Assembly (NCBI RefSeq): GCF_003999975.1
Contig: NZ_RJAC01000020.1
Coordinates: 1-64,000 of the forward strand
Reading direction: 5' to 3'
DNA: 64,000 bases
Source: Actinoplanes solisilvae
GTDB lineage: Bacteria; Actinomycetota; Actinomycetes; Mycobacteriales; Micromonosporaceae
Notes under the pieces: generated by a model
The model's database searches: none
What the model was told of the DNA's origin: nothing
What the model saw: only the letters and a program-made list of their open reading frames with translations
Shown here: one piece after another, positions 8,414 to 18,034 of the stretch
Layout: each line of letters starts with the position of its first letter
Numbering within the stretch: position 1 is the stretch's first letter
Position numbers and translations under genes: made by a program

Positions 8414-9930
8414 ATTATTCGCCTGGGGCATCAGAGCCCATGCTTCTGAGGTCGCCACGTCGATCATTGAGTGTTCGGGCGCCCAGCCGAGCTTCCATCG
8501 TGGCTTCGGGAACCAAGCCATATTTGTGAGGCCGCGGTTCCCAACCCCTCAGCGGCGTGTCTGGAGGCAGAGTCTCCGGCCACCGTTGGACCTCACTGAT
8601 GGCGTGCCGGGAGCTGCCTTCGAAGAGTCAACGGCACTACTCAGCTCTGAGTCCGGCCAGCCCTGCGGATGCGATCAAGACCCAGGCGAATGATCCTCGA
8701 TGTGGCTCTCACCGTCGGGCGGCAGTTCTCCAGACCCCGAGGAAGCAGCAAAGCCAGAACGAAGACGACACCCCGACACCGTTGTATCAAGCTCCGGTCA
8801 CTCACCTGCGGGAGACCGAACGCAATCTTCGGCCGGCTACTTGACGTCGAAATCCTCGACCGGCTACCCGACGGCGACGGCGTGGCAGACCCTCCGCCGG
8901 CAACGAGCCCAGTGTCCCGTCTACTCCCACCCGGTCGAGTCGATCTATCTCGTGACCGCACCGCCCAGAGTCCCCCGGCGTAGACGAACACCGACACCGC
9001 AATCCCCTCCAAGCCGTCCGTCCGACAGGGCAGCCGTTGGTAGGGGCAAGCCGTAACAGCCGCTCCTCTATCAGCCAGCCCTCGTAGCGCTCCTAGATGC
9101 ACAGCCAAGCTTCTAGCGAGCGACGCCGGCAGCATCAAACCAGAGCCACGGAGGCCTCCCGTCCTTTCCAGAAACGGGCAGGAATTCAGCAGCAGCAACA
9201 CCGCTTGGCGTAGATCAGGTCGGAACAGATCAGGATCTCGCCTCGGTACATGCCTCCGAAAGCCTCATGGACAAAGCCAGTCCCGAGCCGACTTGGCCTT
9301 CCCGTCGCGTATGCCAGCCGGCCACGAGCAGACGGATCCGCTCCCGAGGCTCTGCGTCCCAAATTGGAGATTCGATTCCAACGTCACGTCCAGCCAACGT
9401 CAGCCGTGTCATAGCCCGCCCTGCTGCAAGACCCAGCCCGTTTCAGCCCGACGTCGGGCAACAGCACATCGAGCAGCTAAAGATTGCGCCGACTGGTGGT
9501 CTCAGCGCGATCAGCATGCTCAGGGCTGTCAGCAAGCTCAGGGCGTTGAGGACAGGCGCCAGGTTCTGTCCGAAAGGCCAAGCGGCTCACCTCCGCGGTT
9601 CGATCAGGCCCGGGCATCTTGGCGTAGCGAGTCTCTCCCGAGCGGCCGGCTGCACTCCTTAGTCCGTCCCCACGCCCGTGCCATCGAGGGCGTCCCGCAA
9701 CCGCTCCGCCTGTCTCGAATCATCCGGACTAACGGTGGGCGGTCCAGTTATCGCTGCCGCCTGTGGCCACGGCGTCCCATGCTCCCCGGGTGGCCCATGC
9801 TCCCCCAGGTGGCCCATGCCACCACCTGCTGGGCCTGAACGCTCGGGCCGGGTAGCCACCAGCCCTCAGGCCCACCTCGCCTGATCTCGCCATGGAGCTT
9901 TGCTTCCAGTGGCGAGAATGCCGAACGCGC

Positions 9931-9944
9931 GTTTCACGTGAAAC
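9931..9944. promoter_or_regulatory. parS: parS site 3
   Basis: Perfect GTTTCACGTGAAAC palindrome, 6 bp before a heptamer repeat tract. Confidence 0.95.
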
Positions 9945-9950
9945 AGCGCT

Positions 9951-10041
9951 GCGGGCTGCGGGCTGCGGGCTGCGGGCTGCGGGCTGCGGGCTGCGGGCTC
10001 CGGGCTGCGGGCTGCGGGCTGCGGGCTGCGGGCTGCGGGCT
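9951..10041. repeat. 13 x 7-bp tandem repeat (GCGGGCT) between two parS sites
   Basis: Seven GCGGGCT units, one CCGGGCT variant, then five more GCGGGCT units, in perfect register. The tract is bracketed by parS sites at 9931-9944 and 10068-10081. A 7-bp unit cannot keep a reading frame, so it is non-coding. Confidence 0.97.
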
Positions 10042-10067
10042 CCGGAGAATCGTAGATCTGGTGTTCT

Positions 10068-10081
10068 GTTTCACGTGAAAC
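10068..10081. promoter_or_regulatory. parS: parS site 4
   Basis: Perfect GTTTCACGTGAAAC palindrome on the far side of the heptamer tract, 26 bp after its end. Confidence 0.95.
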
Positions 10082-10149
10082 TCGAGCCAGCCTGGCGTTC
10101 AGCCGAATAACCGAACATGACCTCGCGGGGTCTGGGTGATGCGGTGGCC

Positions 10150-10163
10150 GTTCCACGTGAAAC
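10150..10163. promoter_or_regulatory. parS: parS site 5 (one mismatch)
   Basis: GTTCCACGTGAAAC, one base from the palindromic consensus, 82 bp from site 4. Sites 3-5 form a 233-bp cluster. Confidence 0.85.
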
Positions 10164-10579
10164 GCGCGTTAGCACTCGGACGATCCGATGGCCTCCAGGC
10201 TCAAAGGCGCAACGATCGCCTACACGAAGCCGCCGAGATTCCGTCGGACGCCGACATGAGCGGCTGCCCGTGCTGCATCGATCTGCGCTGCCTTTCGCAA
10301 CCCCGACCACCCTCGCCGGGGTTGGGCAGAGGCGATCAGATGTTCACCGGCGTCTAGACCGGCACGGCCTTCAAAAGACTGACCTCGGCGCCGGCGCGAT
10401 GCCGGGACGGTGTTAAGGGCAGACAAACCAACCGACCATCTCCGGTCAGCTAGTCGGTCCCGGAATTCCGGTTGTGAGAGCAGTGCGAACTCTCGAACGC
10501 CCTTAAGCGCCGTGCTGCGCTCCTCATCGGCGACAGGCCGACCACGCGACACACCCAGGCGCTCTCCGCAGACAGCGCT

Positions 10580-10593
10580 GTTTCACGTGAAAC
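10580..10593. promoter_or_regulatory. parS: parS site 6
   Basis: Perfect GTTTCACGTGAAAC palindrome in the gene-poor region. Confidence 0.95.
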
Positions 10594-11467
10594 GCTGAAG
10601 ATCGGATTCGCCAAGGAAGGAGCGGCCCGCTGCCTCATGGAGCTGGCATGCCCCAAGAACGGACGGGCTCATCGCTGCGCGCAAGTGCCGTCCAGCCCGG
10701 ATGCAGCCGATCGGTCCCGCAAGGGCTCGTGCGTACACAGACAAGGTCCGCCGCCGCATTCGGCGGTGACTCCTCCGACGGTTTGAGCTACCTCGGGATA
10801 GCCAGCGATCTCAGAATCGCCACCGAGACCCTCGATCAACGGACCCGGGCTTTGGGGCTGCTCACCCAGCCGGGAATGAAGTCGCTGCACGCGCCGACCT
10901 ACGTCGGTCAGTAGGACGGGCGTACATGAGAGGCACCGATCTCACCGCCTGCGCGGCTCTCGCTGCAGGTGCCTCTTCGCCAATACGACACGAGGCAAAG
11001 AGAAGATCGGACTCAGCCGCCAGGCCGTAATTGGCGGTCGACCGGAGATCCTGACGGCGGACAACAGGTTGAGTTGGCTGCCTCTACGAGCGGGTCGAGT
11101 CCAGGGCGGGTCTGGCCAACCATCAAGCCGGAACACAAACAATGGACCGGCCGACCGCCGGACCGGAACTCGAGGGCGGGGCCGGACCAGAGCTCAGAGG
11201 TGAGCCATGGCCGACCACGGCACTCGCCTCGTAACGAGGCCGCCTTGCGAATGGCCGAGGCATGGCCCGTAGTGGGGGACGGGCTCACAACTGGAATCGC
11301 TCACATCTGGAGAGACGAGGAAGACAGGCACGCTCACGAAGACACATGGTCCGCCGGACTCTCGCCGAGTCATCCCACGAGATCCGGAAGATCGATGGCA
11401 TCCGAGCGCGGCTGGGATCTTCGGCGTGCAGTCTCGCCGGCGTTCCTATTGCGACTTGGATCTTTCG

Positions 11468-11481
11468 GTTTCACGTGAAAC
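11468..11481. promoter_or_regulatory. parS: parS site 7
   Basis: Perfect GTTTCACGTGAAAC palindrome, 1.5 kb from the end of parB. Confidence 0.95.
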
Positions 11482-12916
11482 GGCCACGCTGCGCTGGTAC
11501 GCCTTCGATGTACGACATCCGGTTGACCTTCCATCGCTATCGACTCCGGCATTGGGAAGCGACGCGAAAGACAGATAAACGGTCGTTGTGGTGGAGCTAC
11601 CCCAACCTGGGCGACGGACTCGGGAATCTCAACGGGGCCGTTGAGGGGCAGAGCCAGGCCCTCACCGCTCAATTGGTCGATCTTCACCGAGCCCTGGTGG
11701 CAACGAACGAAGGTCTACCAAGGACCTAGAAGGCGAGCATCCGACGGGGACACCCTGAAACCCAACTTCGTCAGGGCGTTGTCCAACGCAAGCATCTACG
11801 ACGGCGTGCATAGTGGCGGGCGGACGCGACGTGCCGCAGAAGTTCTCCGCTTCCTGCACGTGCTCATCGCATCGAGCGAGCACGGAGCTAAACGCACCGG
11901 GTAACGCCCTTGGCTGTCCGCAGAGGGCAGACCAGATTGCTCGCCGAGTTGCTACGGGTCAGCCGCCGGCCGGGCTTGCAAGCGGTCTGGGGGGCGGAGG
12001 TACACACAACAGCATGGGTGTGCCCGCGGCTTGCGTGGATCGACAAGGCGGGGACTTAGTCGAAGGATCGGTCAACCCTTACTCGATCAACGGTCTCGAT
12101 CGGCGAAGTAGCGGCTGCGGCGAGTGCGGCAAAGTCAGCCGACGAGAGCAGTCTCCATTGCGATCCGGTCGACACAGCCGGGACCAACATGGATCGGGCA
12201 GACACGATTTCGGAAGGCTAGAGAGCCCTCGGTATGAGCCACTGGGATCACACCGGCACTGCGGTCCAAGAGCCAGCCGACTCAAATCGGCGCCGCGCTA
12301 TCGCGGCAATATGGCCGAATCAGCAAGGTCATCATCGCCACGGCTCGGGGAGCCGGCGCCCTCGAGATCGGATCGACAGACCCAACGCGGTCGATCAGAA
12401 GTATCGCGGAACCAACGGTGCGCCCAGCAACGCCAGTCGCGGGAACTGAGTGCGAGGGTAGGACGCGGCGTCCGGAGACAGTGCATGGGCCTCGGGCTTG
12501 AACAGGCACCAAGGTCTCGCGCGACGAACGGGACACTCAGGCCGGGCTAGACAATCAACGGCATTCAAGATCGGCGGCACTGGGCACGGACACGGTGTGC
12601 CTCACGAAAGGAAGAGATGGACGGAGGGTCTGGGCGCGTGACGCAACAGCGATGCCAGGCGATTGTAGATACGTAGTGGTATGCAAACAATGCTACAGAA
12701 CGGCCGATGGGACCGATGCGGCGCGGGCCGCCTTGAACCAAGGCCCAAACGGACAATTTGGCCGTCAGATTTCGTCTGGAACGCTCGACAGCCGAGGGGA
12801 GAAATCCTAGGAGAATGGCTCTGACAGAACCGGTTTTGCGCCTCAATAGCGCTGTTTTCGAGCAAGATCTACTTCGTTCGATGGGCTATCGCGAGACCGG
12901 GTCGCAAAAGCAAAAT

Positions 12917-12946
12917 CGGGGGCCGCGAAAGAATCGCGTGCCCCCG
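12917..12946 (-). terminator. Rho-independent terminator of the parAB operon
   Basis: Read on the minus strand, a GC-rich stem (arms CGGGGGC and CGCGA with one bulge, 12917-12928 with 12934-12946) and a 5-base loop are followed by a T-rich tail, 14 bases after the parB stop. This closes the leftward rpmH-to-parB transcript. Confidence 0.85.
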
Positions 12947-12959
12947 AAACTACGTACGG

Positions 12960-14006
12960 CTAGTCGTCGCCGCCGGCGCCTTCCTCTTCGACCCCGATCA
13001 TGCCGACTATCCGTTCGAGGTCGTCCACGGTGGCGAACTCGATCGTGATCTTGCCTTTGTTCCGACCGATGTCGACCTTCACTCGGGTGTCGAAGCGATC
13101 CGACAGCCGCTCGGCCAAGTCGTTCAGGGCCGGCGCGTGGACCTTCGGCCGGCGGGTGGGCGCGGCCTTCTTCGCGGGACCGTCCGCGATCGCCAGCGAA
13201 ACGAGCTCTTCGGTGGCGCGTACCGACAAGCCTTCCGCCACGATGCGAAGAGCCAACTTCTCCTGGGCGTCGCTGTCGTCCAAACCGAGCAGGGCGCGCG
13301 CGTGACCCGCAGACAGCACCCCGGCCGCGACCCGCCGCTGCACCGGCGCCGGCAGGTTCAGAAGGCGAATCGTGTTGGAGATCTGGGGCCGGCTACGACC
13401 GATCCGCTTGGCCAGCTCCTCGTGCGTCGCACCGAACTCCTCGAGGAGCTGCTGATAGGCGGCCGCCTCTTCCAGCGGGTTCAGGTTGGCCCGGTGGATG
13501 TTCTCGAGCAGCGCGTCACGCAGCATCGCGTCGTCGCGGGTGTCGCGCACAATCGCGGGGATCGTCTCGCGGCCGACGGCCTGGGCCGCCCGCCAACGGC
13601 GTTCACCCATGACGAGTTCGTATCGACCCTCGTCGGTCTCGCGGACCACGATCGGCTGGAGGAAACCGACCTCCTGGATCGAGATCTTGAGCTCGTCGAG
13701 CGCTTCCTCGTCAAAGACGTGGCGCGGCTGCTTCGAGTTCGGCTCGATCGAGCTGACCGGCAGTTCGGCGAAGCGTGCACCAGGCACCGGTGCAAGATCC
13801 TCGATGGGAGCAGCGACGGGCACCGCTGCGGGCTCTGCCGGCGGAGGATCTGGCACCGTGGCCACAATGTGCGCGGCCGGCGCGGCTACCGGTGCCGCCG
13901 GAGCAGCGACCGAGTCTTCGCCGGAGTCGGTGGCTACGGCGGCGGGCGCCGTCGGGATCAGGGCGCCCAGGCCCCGACCCAATCCGCCCCGGGGACGGTT
14001 CTTCAT
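12960..14006 (-). CDS. parB: Chromosome-partitioning protein ParB
   Basis: A 348-residue ParB/Spo0J. It begins KNRPRGGLGRGLGALIP, the conserved start that contacts ParA. A Pro/Ala-rich linker follows (residues 20-95). The CTP-binding N-domain is next, with the GERRWRA motif (about 150) and the ENIHRANLNPLEEA box. A helix-turn-helix (RIGRSRPQISNTIRLLNLP) and the AGHARALLGL segment follow. The C-terminal dimer domain ends in an acidic tail. It loads at parS and spreads as a CTP clamp to segregate origins. The ATG at 14006 overlaps the parA stop by four bases, so the two are co-translated. The longer open frame upstream is parA antisense-frame noise. Confidence 0.97.
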   Translation of the reverse strand: MKNRPRGGLGRGLGALIPTAPAAVATDSGEDSVAAPAAPVAAPAAHIVATVPDPPPAEPAAVPVAAPIEDLAPVPGARFAELPVSSIEPNSKQPRHVFDEEALDELKISIQEVGFLQPIVVRETDEGRYELVMGERRWRAAQAVGRETIPAIVRDTRDDAMLRDALLENIHRANLNPLEEAAAYQQLLEEFGATHEELAKRIGRSRPQISNTIRLLNLPAPVQRRVAAGVLSAGHARALLGLDDSDAQEKLALRIVAEGLSVRATEELVSLAIADGPAKKAAPTRRPKVHAPALNDLAERLSDRFDTRVKVDIGRNKGKITIEFATVDDLERIVGMIGVEEEGAGGDD

Positions 14007-16747
14007 GCGGTGCCTCCCGTGTTGACGCCACGCATCGCGATTTCCAGGGCGGCCTCGAAGTAGCTGGTCGCGCCTCGTGATCCCGGATCGTAGGTCATCA
14101 CGGACTGCCCATAGCTCGGAGCCTCCGACACCCGCACGTTTCGTGGGATGACGGCGTTCAGCACCTTGCTCCCGAAGTGGTTCCGTACGTCCTGCTCGAC
14201 CGCGTCGGCCAGGCGAGTACGCCGGTCGTACATGGTCAGCAGGATCGTCGACACGTCGAGCGTCGGGTTGAGGTGCTGGCGTACCAGGTTGATGTTGTTG
14301 ATGAGCTGGTTCAGACCCTCCAGTGCGTAGTACTCGCACTGGATCGGGATGAGAACCTCCTGCGCCGCGCAGAGCGCGTTGACCGTCAGCAAGCCGAGCG
14401 AGGGCGGGCAGTCGATGAAGACATAGTCGAACTTCTCGGGGTGCGCCGCAATCGCGCGGGCCAGCCGCGACTCTCGCGCCACAACCGAGACAAGCTCGAT
14501 CTCCGCGCCCGCGAGGTCGATCGTCGCCGGCACGCACCAGAGGTTCGGGATCCCCTCGACCGGCTGGGCCACCTCGGACAGCGGCACGTTGTCGATCAGG
14601 CAGTCGTAAACGTCGGGAACGCCCGCGTGGTGGGGCACGTTGAGACCCGTCGACGCGTTGCCCTGCGGGTCAAGGTCGACGACGAGTACGCGGTTGCCGT
14701 GCAACGCCAGAGCAACCGCGAGATTCACGGTCGTGGTGGTCTTACCGACGCCACCCTTCTGGTTCGCGACGCAGAGCACCCTCGGGTGGTCCGGACGCGG
14801 CATCGTGATTTCGCCGCTCGGGTTGAGGATCTGCACAGCTCGCAACGCTTCCATGGCTAGGGGCGGATCGTCTTCAACCCGACTCGGCGTTTCACGTGAA
14901 ACATGTTCGTCCGATACCAGAGGAGGCTCGGATGGCGACACCGGAGACCCGGACACGGGCGACGCCGAAACGGGCGCGGCGGAGACGGGTATCGGCGAAG
15001 AGACAACGGCCGGCGGACCCGAACGGGGTGTAGGCGCAGGTCGCCGGCCGTCGGCATCCTGCGGCGCCGCCGGCGACCCATAGATCTGCCCACCCGAGTA
15101 CGTGCTCCCTACGCGTGGCGCGGGCACACCCTGTTCTCCGGTGTTGTATGCGCCACTATGACCACCGACACCGATTCCTGACGCGTTGTCGCGGTCGAGA
15201 GATGACTCGGTTTCACGTGAAACACCGTACTCATGCACCGTTTTATCCCTGTTAGTGAGGAACGGGTCGGTCGGCGACACGTGCGTTCCGGCGGTAAAAG
15301 ACCGGTCCACACTATCGACGCCCGGCCAGCCTACGGTGGTCGGGCGACCCTCGCCACGGTCGATCAGCTCTCGAGGCAAACGCATCGCCGACAGTCCATC
15401 CCCAGTGGACGCCTCGATCACTCCCTCGCCTGACGGTGATTCGATCCAGCCCGTCAGCACCTCACTGTCCGCGATCAAAGAATCGGACGAACCACAAGAA
15501 ACGACCTCAGCCGCAGTCACCTCCTGCACCACGTCCGACACTTCGGCTGCGGCGACCCCAACATCCCTTCCCGTACGCCGAAACGCGCGCAACAACCGCA
15601 ATCCCCGGGTCTTCGCGGCGACGCCCACCCGGTCGCCCTCGCCAGAACCGGGTCGAGAATCGATTCCTGCCGCACTTCCGGCAAAACCAGGCTCAGATGC
15701 AGCTGACCGAAGATGATTTGTCATCGCTGCACTGCCGGACGAGACGCTCGGCGCGACCTGATCAGTTCCGCCTCGCGCAGCACCTAAGAGACTGCTATCC
15801 GCGGCGATCGCTTCAGCGCTCTGGAACCTCAGATCTGTTGCTATTTGTTGGGCACTCCCGGCGTCGCGGCCAAGGGGATCCGTTTGGTCCAGCCGGCCAG
15901 TGGACGGCGTACCGGAAGAATCTTGAGCCGAGCGCCCGGCCTTCGATCGTCGCGAGTCTCGTGCCTCTGACGGATCGGCAACCTGCGTCATGCCCGCGCT
16001 TACATCAGCGGGAGCCGCGTTGTGCGCATCCTCAGGAGTCGAATTGCGCGCCCTCACCCCCCACGCGGCACGAAGACCCTTTCCGGAAGCTTTGCCGACC
16101 CCACTGGCCCCGTTGGTCTCAGCCGTCACATTGGCCGCCTCAACGGGTCCGGTGAAGTCGGACGACGCGTTATCGGGCTGGGCAGAGTTGGGAGCTGGCG
16201 TTGGAGTTCTGCCCGCGTCTGAGCGGCCGGAACGGCGGGATTTGCGCGATCGGTTGTTCGCGCCGGAGGCATCGCTCGACGGTGAGGAGACCGGTCTACT
16301 CGGGCTACCCAGCGGTGATGCGAGGAACTTCCCATCGCCTCTTGCGCGAGTCGGGGCCGCGGGGGCGGAGGACGATGCCGCGTGGGCGGATCCGTTGTCG
16401 TCCGCACGGGTCGATGCCAGCGGTGAGGAGACCGGTCTGGTCGCGCTGCTCGGCGGTGATGCGAGGAACTTCCCATCGCCCTCCGCCCGCGTCACGGCCG
16501 CAGCCGGGGAGGACCTTGGCAACGAGGCAGGGGTGGGCCCGCTGTTATCCGCCCGCGTCGATGCTGCGAGCCGCGCGGAGGAGAACCCCGACCGTGATTC
16601 GACGGCGGACTCGTTGACATCCGCACGGGTCGAGGCTGCGGAGGGTGGAGAGGAGCGAGGCGGCGTTCCTCCGGCCGCCTCGCTTTGGAGGCCCTGGTCG
16701 GGACGCCGTGCTTTCGCGTTTCGTTTTCGCGCGCCCCGCTTGGACAT
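14003..16747 (-). CDS. parA: Chromosome-partitioning ATPase ParA with long N-terminal extension
   Basis: The last about 265 residues form a complete ParA/Soj ATPase: deviant Walker A KGGVGKTTT, switch segment DLDPQGNAS, Walker B FIDCPPSLGLL, and the ending SYFEAALEIAMRG. It moves ParB-bound origins by ATP-dependent nucleoid binding. The frame stays open for 914 residues to ATG 16747, which directly abuts the rsmG stop (TAGATG), favouring translation of the whole frame. The first about 600 residues are Ala/Ser/Pro/Arg low-complexity with internal repeats and weaker third-base GC bias. ATG 14854, which would give a normal-sized protein of 283 residues, is the alternative start. Two parS sites lie within the extension. 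ATPase identity is certain; the true start is not. Confidence 0.85.
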   Translation of the reverse strand: MSKRGARKRNAKARRPDQGLQSEAAGGTPPRSSPPSAASTRADVNESAVESRSGFSSARLAASTRADNSGPTPASLPRSSPAAAVTRAEGDGKFLASPPSSATRPVSSPLASTRADDNGSAHAASSSAPAAPTRARGDGKFLASPLGSPSRPVSSPSSDASGANNRSRKSRRSGRSDAGRTPTPAPNSAQPDNASSDFTGPVEAANVTAETNGASGVGKASGKGLRAAWGVRARNSTPEDAHNAAPADVSAGMTQVADPSEARDSRRSKAGRSAQDSSGTPSTGRLDQTDPLGRDAGSAQQIATDLRFQSAEAIAADSSLLGAARGGTDQVAPSVSSGSAAMTNHLRSAASEPGFAGSAAGIDSRPGSGEGDRVGVAAKTRGLRLLRAFRRTGRDVGVAAAEVSDVVQEVTAAEVVSCGSSDSLIADSEVLTGWIESPSGEGVIEASTGDGLSAMRLPRELIDRGEGRPTTVGWPGVDSVDRSFTAGTHVSPTDPFLTNRDKTVHEYGVSRETESSLDRDNASGIGVGGHSGAYNTGEQGVPAPRVGSTYSGGQIYGSPAAPQDADGRRPAPTPRSGPPAVVSSPIPVSAAPVSASPVSGSPVSPSEPPLVSDEHVSRETPSRVEDDPPLAMEALRAVQILNPSGEITMPRPDHPRVLCVANQKGGVGKTTTTVNLAVALALHGNRVLVVDLDPQGNASTGLNVPHHAGVPDVYDCLIDNVPLSEVAQPVEGIPNLWCVPATIDLAGAEIELVSVVARESRLARAIAAHPEKFDYVFIDCPPSLGLLTVNALCAAQEVLIPIQCEYYALEGLNQLINNINLVRQHLNPTLDVSTILLTMYDRRTRLADAVEQDVRNHFGSKVLNAVIPRNVRVSEAPSYGQSVMTYDPGSRGATSYFEAALEIAMRGVNTGGTA
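14889..14902. promoter_or_regulatory. parS: parS site 8, inside the parA reading frame
   Basis: Perfect GTTTCACGTGAAAC palindrome. In the parA frame it reads Val-Ser-Arg-Glu-Thr. It lies 35 bp upstream of the alternative parA start at 14854, so it could sit in the promoter or leader of a short parA transcript. Confidence 0.95.
15210..15223. promoter_or_regulatory. parS: parS site 9, inside the parA reading frame
   Basis: Perfect GTTTCACGTGAAAC palindrome, again read as Val-Ser-Arg-Glu-Thr in the parA frame, 321 bp from site 8. Both intragenic sites share the same reading phase. Confidence 0.95.
16281..16496. repeat. Two similar about 75-bp blocks 141 bp apart in the parA extension
   Basis: Blocks at about 16281-16355 and 16422-16496 share GGTGAGGAGACCGGTCT and GCGAGGAACTTCCCATCGCC. 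In the parA frame both encode a GDGKFLASP...RPVSSP segment. The spacing is a multiple of three, so the duplication kept the frame. Confidence 0.85.
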
Positions 16748-18031
16748 CTATCCCCTCCGCGATCTCCTCTGCCCGGACCCACGACCGCCGGTTCGTCCGC
16801 CCGCGTCGCGTGCCGGGCCGTCCGCCCGGGTGGACGGCTTCGGCCTCGACTGCACGACTACCTCGATCACCGTCGTGGGCGGGTCGATCAAGCCCTCCCC
16901 ACACAGCCGGAGAACCGGATCGGATCCGCCCAGGGCGGCTACCGCATCCCGATGCTCCGCCGCTTCGTCGGCGGCCGTGGCGCCCTTGAGCGCCAGGAGC
17001 CTCCCGCCGACCTTGGCCAGCGGCAGACACCAGCCGGCCAACCGGTCGAGCGGGGCGACCGCCCGCGCGGTGACGATGTCGGCACCGGCGGGGGGCCCGT
17101 CGACGACATCTTCAGCGCGGCCCCGGACGACCGTGACGGTCTGTTCGAGGCCGAGGGTGGCCACCGCCTCCGACAGGAACGCGGTGCGTCGTGCTAGCGG
17201 CTCGACCAGAGTGATGCGTAAATCCGGCCTTGCCACTGCCAGCACGATACCGGGCAAACCAGCACCAGAACCCACATCGACCACTGAAGCCCCGATAGGG
17301 ATGATCTGGGACACGACGGCACAATTCACCAAGTGACGCTCCCAAATGCGGGGGGCCTCTCTCGGGCCGATAAGTCCGCGAACCACGCCGTCCGTGACGA
17401 GCAGCCGGGCATACTCGACGGCTAACCCCAGTCGATCTCCGAAGACTTCGGCCGCCACCGCCGCGATCTCGGCCGGCGGCTCAGCACCGATGTCCGAACC
17501 GCGGAGAACGGCCGGCTCCCCTGTCGTTCGGGCATTGCCGGAGTCGGAAAGTGCAGACCCTGACGGACCCGACGAAGTCGAACCAGGAGACGAAACTGCG
17601 GGCTCAGGGACCGCGGACGAAACCGCGGGCTCAGAGGCTGAAGACGAAGGCACGCGGTCAGAGGCCGCGGACGAAGCCACGCGCTCAGAGGCCGCGGACG
17701 AAGACGACTCCGTACGTTCAGAGTTCGAAGACGTGCGCCCGGAAGTCGAAGTCTCGGGCGAGGGCGCACGGCCAACCAACGAGCTCGAGACAGACGACGC
17801 AGAGACCGACAAGCCAGAGGCAGGTGAGTCAGAGGCAGGTGAGTCAGAGGCAGGCGAGCTAGAGGCAGGCGAGTTGGAGGCCGAAGGGCTGGAGGCGCGT
17901 GCTGTTCGGCCGGGGAAGGACAGCGGACGGCGTACGCCTCTGGATTGGGTCTTTCGGGGCTGGAAAGGCGGCGGCCCGGGCGATTCCTCACCCGGGCCGC
18001 CGTCTCCCGCGCCGAAGCGTGGGTCGGTCAT
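16748..18031 (-). CDS. rsmG: 16S rRNA (guanine-527 N7) methyltransferase with extended N-terminus
   Basis: The C-terminal about 250 residues are RsmG: IWERHLVNCAVV, the SAM loop VDVGSGAGLPGIVLA, TLVEPLARRTAFL, and TARAVAPLDRLAGW. The enzyme methylates G527 of 16S rRNA, and its loss gives low-level streptomycin resistance in other bacteria. The frame starts at ATG 18031, three bases after the khpB stop, giving 427 residues against about 210-250 usual. The first about 165 residues are Ser/Pro/Ala/Glu low-complexity with a repeated SPASDSPASDSP block and look disordered. A later internal start is possible, but the tight spacing favours the long form. It directly abuts parA. Confidence 0.92.
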   Translation of the reverse strand: MTDPRFGAGDGGPGEESPGPPPFQPRKTQSRGVRRPLSFPGRTARASSPSASNSPASSSPASDSPASDSPASGLSVSASSVSSSLVGRAPSPETSTSGRTSSNSERTESSSSAASERVASSAASDRVPSSSASEPAVSSAVPEPAVSSPGSTSSGPSGSALSDSGNARTTGEPAVLRGSDIGAEPPAEIAAVAAEVFGDRLGLAVEYARLLVTDGVVRGLIGPREAPRIWERHLVNCAVVSQIIPIGASVVDVGSGAGLPGIVLAVARPDLRITLVEPLARRTAFLSEAVATLGLEQTVTVVRGRAEDVVDGPPAGADIVTARAVAPLDRLAGWCLPLAKVGGRLLALKGATAADEAAEHRDAVAALGGSDPVLRLCGEGLIDPPTTVIEVVVQSRPKPSTRADGPARDAGGRTGGRGSGQRRSRRG

Positions 18032-18034
18032 CTC

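Larger units (their letters stand above)
7258..12959. other. 5.7-kb gene-poor parS region (centromere-like)
   Basis: No frame in this stretch has a recognisable domain, a good ribosome site and normal codon bias together. The open frames are short, overlap on both strands and read as Arg/Ser/Pro-rich noise, and base composition is visibly less GC-rich than the flanks. It contains seven parS palindromes, three perfect and one near-perfect DnaA boxes at its left end, a hexamer repeat and a heptamer repeat. It lies directly downstream of parB. Decayed genes cannot be excluded. Known actinobacterial genomes keep parS sites near parAB, but usually between genes. Confidence 0.7.

Noticed and set aside
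8171..8449. Plus-strand frame giving a Gly-Tyr repeat protein
   Set aside because: The only protein-like part is the hexamer repeat. There is no ribosome site, signal peptide or coding bias around it.
8641..9201. Minus-strand frame of 186 codons in the parS region
   Set aside because: Its composition and lack of any motif look random, and it is crossed by equally long frames on the other strand.
9951..10041. Heptamer array considered as a CRISPR-like array
   Set aside because: The units are directly adjacent without spacers and no cas gene is present.
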